The position numbers were made by a program, and so were the translations under genes. 64,000 nt of DNA from NCBI GenBank assembly GCA_963971285.1, contig OZ020257.1:11918602-11982601 (forward strand), given 5' to 3'. Numbering within the stretch: the first letter of the stretch is position 1; every line of letters starts with the position of its first letter. The DNA is from Astropecten irregularis (lineage: Eukaryota; Echinodermata; Asteroidea; Paxillosida; Astropectinidae). This document shows positions 58,629-64,000 of the stretch, piece by piece. Under the pieces are notes generated by a model. That model was not told where the DNA came from. It worked only from the letters and a program-made list of their open reading frames with translations, and ran no database searches.

Positions 58629-60955
58629 CTGCGACTGATCCCTCGTCAATCAGCATAAATAGCGCCCTCATTGTTAATATTTTCCCGCTGAAATATTAAA
58701 AATTAAAATTAAAAATATACTTTTAAGATCCCAATCAATATTATAAAATAAACACTGATGAAGCATAAAGAATAAAAAAAAATCAAAAAGCAAAGATAAT
58801 CAGCACAAAATATTTGAAATAATATCCCCTCACTTTATAGAAGGTAATTAAATAAAGTCAAAGAGCATTTATGTCATCCAACACGAACCTTAAATTGACT
58901 GTTATTACCATTACTTCACAGTACACAATCATGTATAATTATGCGACTGGTTGGGTTTTAAGATTCATTGAGGTCCAACCTAGCTCCCCCTTTTCATCAG
59001 AATTCAGACAATGTCGCCATAGGTAAATTCACATTAATACAGTCCTTACGATTTTCAATTTCATTTCAAAAATTAAGGACGCGGTTCCCTCTACTTGGAT
59101 TTTTCTAACAAAATTTCAAGTCATAATTTTGGTCGATGAACCTTTTTTTAAACTTGCTTTGCAAACCATCAATTCCAACGTCTTGATATTAATGCAAAAA
59201 TATTAACACAAGCAAACATTATTTTTTTGGATACTGTCTTATAATAAGAAACAGTAAATCATGCCAATTTTATGTACAACATTGTACAGTATTTCCTGTG
59301 TAATTAACAGGCATTATAGAATATCAATATCAACTGTTTGATATTAATACATTGAATGAGAGCCTAAAATTCTCAAAAATAATGACAGACACAATAACAG
59401 GATGTATGGCCACCTGACCCCGAAACCAGACTAATTGAGGAAATAAAATCAGTATTTGCATAGGAATTTTACACAGTCACTTCACACTTGCTAATCTTAC
59501 TGATAACATCGTGCAAATACTCTTCAAACTGGTTGGGAAAAAGTCACATAAAATTCCACAGTACATTACGTGATAATGGAAAATTACAGAAATTAAATTG
59601 CACAGTCGAATAATCATGTCTAAAAAATAATTGGCAATTATAATAATATAGGTCGTATAAAAATAACCCTTCGTATGATACAGAATAATACACAAACTTT
59701 GCGCACCCAACCTTGTTTGCTGGGAAGTTTTATAATCACCATCGACTGGCAACACATGTATTTACATCATGTTCAGACATGCATCAACAAGTTGTATAAA
59801 ATCAACCCAATGCTATAATTGACAACAATATTAATATTTCACGGCTATAATACAGTTTAGTCATTTTGAATATCTACAAAATACAAATGGCTTGATGTAT
59901 TTCAGTCCTGAGAATAACTTTCATTATGTAAGTATCCAATCAGAGGAGACGGTCATATTTTGACGTCATGACCGTGCTGGCCTGAGTACAAATTCAATGC
60001 AGATTGCTGCAGACGGATTCCAGATTCGCGCGCAAAATGCTGATAAAATTAATGTTACGTGTATTTACATCTGACGTAATGAGAGACACATTACAACAGT
60101 TGCTGACTGACCATGGTGAGGACGTTGACCATGACCAGCCCCCAATCACGCGAATCTCATAAAAATGTTGTATGCCTCCGAATGCCCTCTTTTTGTCATT
60201 GTGTATGGGCACCGAGGGGTACCCTTTCTAGCCCGATTCTTGCCAAGAGTCTGTTATAAAGCTTGAACACCTCATTTACCCAGAAAGTTGTACTTATTAC
60301 ATTTTTTCAGCATTTAAGACAAATTGTACTTTGCATGCATGGGAGCAATGGGGAATTATTTTCTAGTCTGCATAAAGGCTACTAGTAAGTTGTATTATAT
60401 AGACCGGAAGTGAGAAACGTACATTGTGTTGCTCAGCATTGTACATGGGACGCATTATGTCCTTTGATTTACACACAATCGAATCAGATAATACCCGTTC
60501 AGTGCCTCTGCTACGGCTCCTGCCTTTGGCTTTTTCCCCGCAGTCCAAAATCTGAAAATATTGTACTTTGTGTTGTTTGGTTGAATTAAGCTGAAACATT
60601 GCCTTCGAATTTCCACTTCCAGATCTTATACACAAAAGCCTCTATTTTGAGGGTCGTGTACTTTAACATGGATGTAGGAATGGATGGAGCATGAGCCGGA
60701 GCCGTAGCTGTAGCCGACGTACTGAGAATGGCCCTGGTTACGTGCAAGTTAATTGACTATACAATCCCGCCACCCATTTCTCATTATTATGGACGTGACC
60801 ATAGGTGTATTTAATCCATTGTGACAACACGATTTAGTTCAATTATGGTCAGTTGAATTAATGTTTGCCGTCGGTCTGGTACCCAGGTCTCATTCCTCTA
60901 CCGCTGTGTCGCATACACATTCGCATAGCAAGCGCCGTGTTGTGTGTTTGTGCAG
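58629..60955. other. Intergenic sequence, nothing recognised
   Basis: No gene is visible on either strand. The stretch is AT-rich to about 59950 and then mixed. Confidence 0.4.
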
Positions 60956-60964
60956 ACATTGCCA

Positions 60965-61666
60965 TAGTCTGGTTCCCGGACCCCAAAAGCGCCAGACTAT
61001 TGTCTGTCAAATATAGGGTGCATTCGTTTAGCTCACCCGGGTCAGCCCTTTCTGGGAATGGTCGTGTTTTACTGCACAAAACAAGCGAGAGAATGGGGAC
61101 GAGGTTGACTGGTGTCGACCCGGGGGAGCTAAACGAATGCACCCATAGGGTCCGGTATCGGCTACGTGTACTGGAGGGTCACGTGACCAAAAAGACCAAG
61201 TTTTGGTCTTTTACGGAAAATTCCGAATGATTACGAACTCGTTTTCGTTCAACTTCGGATAGTAACGTTGACTTTCGGCTATTTCCGACAGGTCACGCGA
61301 GGTCACGTAGTTCAGGAAAAGACTCGTCATGTAAATATGTTTCATTCCGGCTACAGTTAGCCCAAATAGAGCATAATTATTGTTCACATACAACAGAGCA
61401 CTTTTCCTATTATGCACTTTTGAGGAGTTTGTTGTATGGTTTTTTTCCCACCCTTTGATTTCTTATTCTGTCCAGATAAAATTGCATGTGCTTACAAAAG
61501 TGCAAATATGAATGCTAAAATTGATTCTCGGTAAACGCTAAAACTAGCTTCCGCGCCTGCGCAGACATGACAGCTGTGTCATGTTCTATTTTTAACCGTA
61601 GCCGATACCTGACCTAAGATTTTTAATAAGAGTCGTCAGGGAATCTTTGGGCAGGGAACCAGACTA
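60965..61666. mobile_element. Mutator-type non-autonomous element, 702 bp, 9-bp target duplication
   Basis: The ends TAGTCTGGTTCCC and GGGAACCAGACTA are exact inverted copies. The arms stay similar inward to GGTATCGGCTACG and CGTAGCCGATACC. A perfect 9-bp duplication ACATTGCCA flanks it (60956-60964 and 61667-61675). Nine-base duplications with long inverted ends are characteristic of Mutator-like elements. No transposase is inside. Confidence 0.85.
61016..61144. mobile_element. MITE nested in the Mutator-type element, 129 bp
   Basis: The ends GGGTGCATTCGTTTAGCTC and GAGCTAAACGAATGCACCC are exact inverted copies, with CACCCGGGTC and GACCCGGGGG next to them. ATA flanks both sides. It sits inside the left arm of the larger element and separates text that is continuous in the right arm. 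Confidence 0.88.
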
Positions 61667-61675
61667 ACATTGCCA

Positions 61676-62604
61676 GTGCCACCAGGCGGTAACTACCGTC
61701 TGTGGACCTCAAAGCCAATGTCACATCACAAGAAGCAATTTTTACAGGCAAATTTGAGTCATCTAAGTACACCGCACATATAGATTTACTAGCACGAGAG
61801 TCAATTTTTCCGTTGCAGTTTCTCAGCTCACTATCCCGTCAGAAAGGTATTGAAAATAGCAATTGGACATGCCGGTGAGTGTTATTTGAAGGACAGTTAT
61901 AGACATGAAGTGCTCACATCATCAGCAATTCATGGTCAGGGTGACATTTCAGGGCGGAACCAACAAGTTCACAGCCAAACGTTGGTCATTTCAATTCTAT
62001 TTGGTTGTGCAGCGATGAATATTCATCTCAGTCAATATTACAAAGGTGCATAATTATTTTATCGGTGCTTTACTTCCTTGTACTGGAAGACGTGTAAAGT
62101 GTTCTTTGTTGAAGTAATGTTAATCTGTTAGAATCTGTCGCCTATTTCATTGTGCTTTATAGAGTAAGAGTTGCAGTGTATACGAGCCTTACGAGGGCAT
62201 GCAGAATTATTATGGTACTTCATGTGTGTGACTTGAGGGACTGTTCGATAAATAGTTGACCCATTAAGCTGGATCAGCCAAGAGAAGTCTGTGATTAGTA
62301 CAGTAGGGATTCTTATTCCTTTAACCTAATATTTGTAATTCAGCTAAATGTTTTTATTTTTTGGGGCAGAAACCAACAACTGATTTATGTGCCGGAATAA
62401 GAATTTTGACTGAGATATTATTTGTCTCATATTTGTAAGGACTATTGTTGGTTCACTCCAATTTAGTCTGTGATTAATGTGTTTAACGTATATGTAATTG
62501 ATTATACATGTATTTATATTCTTATCTTGGATGACCTGGTAGAAAAATCCCGAGCAGATTTTGTGTAACAATTCACAAATGTCTGTACTCTAAAGAAGAG
62601 ACAT
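61676..62604. other. Region downstream of the LRR gene
   Basis: Holds the likely 3' untranslated region of the LRR gene (up to about 62350) and otherwise nothing recognised. Confidence 0.4.
62353..62358 (-). terminator. Possible polyadenylation signal for the LRR gene
   Basis: AATAAA on the minus strand lies about 250 bp after the LRR stop codon. Its position is suitable for the end of the transcript, but the hexamer alone is weak evidence in AT-rich DNA. Confidence 0.35.
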
Positions 62605-64000
62605 CTAAAGTAATGTACACCGTTGTGCAATATATTTTGTATTACATGGGATGCAACACACACACCGGCGTGTGCCTCTATCACAATTTCCTGCCTGTAT
62701 GAGACCAAGATCACTGCTTAACTCATGTCCGTTGCATACAACATTATCAAAGCAAATCAGCCTCTCAAGGTTCAACACTTTCACCCCACACAAGAGTGTG
62801 GCCGAATAACGCGATAGCCCATTATAAGAAAGATTTAATTCGACAAGCTTGGGGTTGTTACTCAGAGCATCAAGTACACACGTCATATCATACAATGTCA
62901 AGAAGTTGTGACTTACGTCCAGCATCTCCAGGTGTTCAAAATGTTGTAAACAATGGGACCAAGATAATGTCGAGTCAGTCGGTGAAAAATTTCCCCGAAG
63001 GATCAATTCAGTGACATCATCACATCTGCAGCGAAAACCCTCTAAAACCTCCTTCACATCCAAGCCTGTTAGTGAACATTTCTTCAGATTCAACCTTATG
63101 CCGGTATTGGTCTGCTGGATGACATGCAATCTGTCGGATGCATTAAGAGAATTAATGGAACAGTCTACAAGACCCCGTATGCACCCTACTGCCAATAGAA
63201 AGGTCTTTATGTCCCCTTTGCTTGCAAAGCAGTTGCTCAGTCTTACCTTACTGTAATTCATCATTGAAAGCTTTTGAACGGAACTCAAAAGCTTAAATTT
63301 CCCACTCAACGCTGGCAGTGTGTCCCCTGTAATGATTAATTCGACCAGGTCATTTCTGCTGCTCAAGGCCTCTAAAATATCCGCCTGATCCGAGCCGCCA
63401 TATTTGCACTGACCTAGATCTACCCTTATGCCAAGTTCTGTCTGCTCAATTAGATGCAATGCATCCAAGTCCTCAAAACTTACCTTGAAGTTTACAATGT
63501 TCGTCATAGAAATGGATTTGGCAAGCTCTTTCATACTTTGTTCTTGTATGTTACAGCCAACCAGGCCAAATGTCTGGAGTTGCTTCAACCGGCGTAAATG
63601 TGGAGACCACACTTGTGCAGAATCCCCAAGAGCCTTATTGTTTGAGAGGTCCAATTCTCTCAGATTTGGGAGTTCGCTTAATGACGTAACAACGTGCGTC
63701 ATATCTTCGCCTGTCAGGATGCATTCACTCAAAGTAAGCTTTTCGAGATGTTTCATTTGCTGCAATTGGGGAGCCCAATATCGAGCCGAGCCATTTATTG
63801 CCATCCTATAATCCATTAGATCACGAAGCATCGCTGCAATATCCGGCTGGTTGTTATCTCTCCACGAGAACGCAGTCCAGTCAACGCTCTGAAGCTGTCT
63901 CAAGTGCGACATAAGCAGTGACCACAACGCTTCACTCACTATACATGTTTCTTCAGCAATGATCCTTTCACCAAAGGTGATTAGATCGTTCAGTGATACC
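62605..64000 (-). CDS. Leucine-rich-repeat protein, NLR-like C-terminal part (5' end outside window)
   Basis: The frame is open from the right window edge to the stop TAG at 62605-62607, giving about 464 residues, so the true start lies outside. There is no need for the internal GTG at 63939 to be a start. At least six leucine-rich units of ribonuclease-inhibitor style are visible, such as LEKLTLSECIL, LRELDLSNN, LEMLDVSHNFL and LVELNLSYNGL. Larger duplicated blocks also occur: W-(A/S)-P-(H/Q)-L before LRRs at three places, and LHLIEQTELGIRVDL repeated as LHVIQQTNTGIRLNL. Such arrays form the ligand-sensing end of NLR (NACHT-LRR) proteins, which are strongly expanded in sea urchins and amphioxus. 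No NACHT or death domain is visible here, so the NLR label is inferred. The tail has a cysteine cluster (CVCCIPC) and ends in C-T-L-L. A possible donor at CACGCCG|gtgtgt leaves some doubt about the exact C-terminus. Confidence 0.85.
   Translation of the reverse strand, partial: VSLNDLITFGERIIAEETCIVSEALWSLLMSHLRQLQSVDWTAFSWRDNNQPDIAAMLRDLMDYRMAINGSARYWAPQLQQMKHLEKLTLSECILTGEDMTHVVTSLSELPNLRELDLSNNKALGDSAQVWSPHLRRLKQLQTFGLVGCNIQEQSMKELAKSISMTNIVNFKVSFEDLDALHLIEQTELGIRVDLGQCKYGGSDQADILEALSSRNDLVELIITGDTLPALSGKFKLLSSVQKLSMMNYSKVRLSNCFASKGDIKTFLLAVGCIRGLVDCSINSLNASDRLHVIQQTNTGIRLNLKKCSLTGLDVKEVLEGFRCRCDDVTELILRGNFSPTDSTLSWSHCLQHFEHLEMLDVSHNFLTLYDMTCVLDALSNNPKLVELNLSYNGLSRYSATLLCGVKVLNLERLICFDNVVCNGHELSSDLGLIQAGNCDRGTRRCVCCIPCNTKYIAQRCTLL

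Noticed and set aside
63937-63939. Start of the LRR protein at this GTG
   Set aside because: The frame stays open without a stop to the window edge. The codon is an ordinary valine inside the protein.

Overview
The window looks like nuclear DNA of a marine invertebrate deuterostome. It is AT-rich and intron-rich, and it is crowded with short inverted-repeat (MITE-like) elements, tRNA-derived SINEs and runs built on the palindromic word TACATGTA. The repeat style and the repeat architecture of the leucine-rich-repeat protein at the right edge suggest an echinoderm. That assignment is an inference; nothing here fixes the species.

Two protein-coding genes can be supported, both on the minus strand. 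The first is a death-associated protein kinase (DAPK-family) gene. Seven coding exons lie at 55.5, 47.5, 32.4, 26.0, 25.35, 11.2 and 9.8 kb. They join in phase through GT-AG introns into 258 complete residues plus a split codon. This covers the start codon, the glycine loop, the ATP lysine (K42), the DAPK basic loop, the HLDLKPEN catalytic loop (D139), the DFG motif (D159) and the APE motif. The end of the kinase domain and everything C-terminal to it lie off the left edge. The second gene is the 3' end of a leucine-rich-repeat protein of NLR-like style (62605 to the right edge). Its last four residues form a CaaX-like box.

Layout: 1-6.5 kb holds a recent, GC-rich inverted-repeat element of about 6.1 kb, with 139-bp arms identical over their whole length. 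Between 6.5 and 55.5 kb are the kinase introns (up to 15 kb), filled with small elements that are often nested. Several have clean target duplications: two hAT-type elements (8 bp), one Mutator-type element at 61 kb (9 bp) and one pogo/Tigger-type MITE (TA). From 55.6 to 62.6 kb lies an intergenic stretch with more MITEs, followed by the LRR gene. No intact transposase or reverse transcriptase was recognised anywhere, so all the mobile DNA seen here appears non-autonomous or decayed.

No clearly new multi-gene system is visible. The items most worth checking are the GC-rich element at 0.3-6.5 kb, a group of fold-back elements that share GGGG(C/T)CAATTTCA ends around unrelated interiors, hammerhead-ribozyme-like motifs at 20.0, 40.9 and 46.0 kb, the 27-nt kinase microexon, and the CaaX-like tail of the LRR protein.
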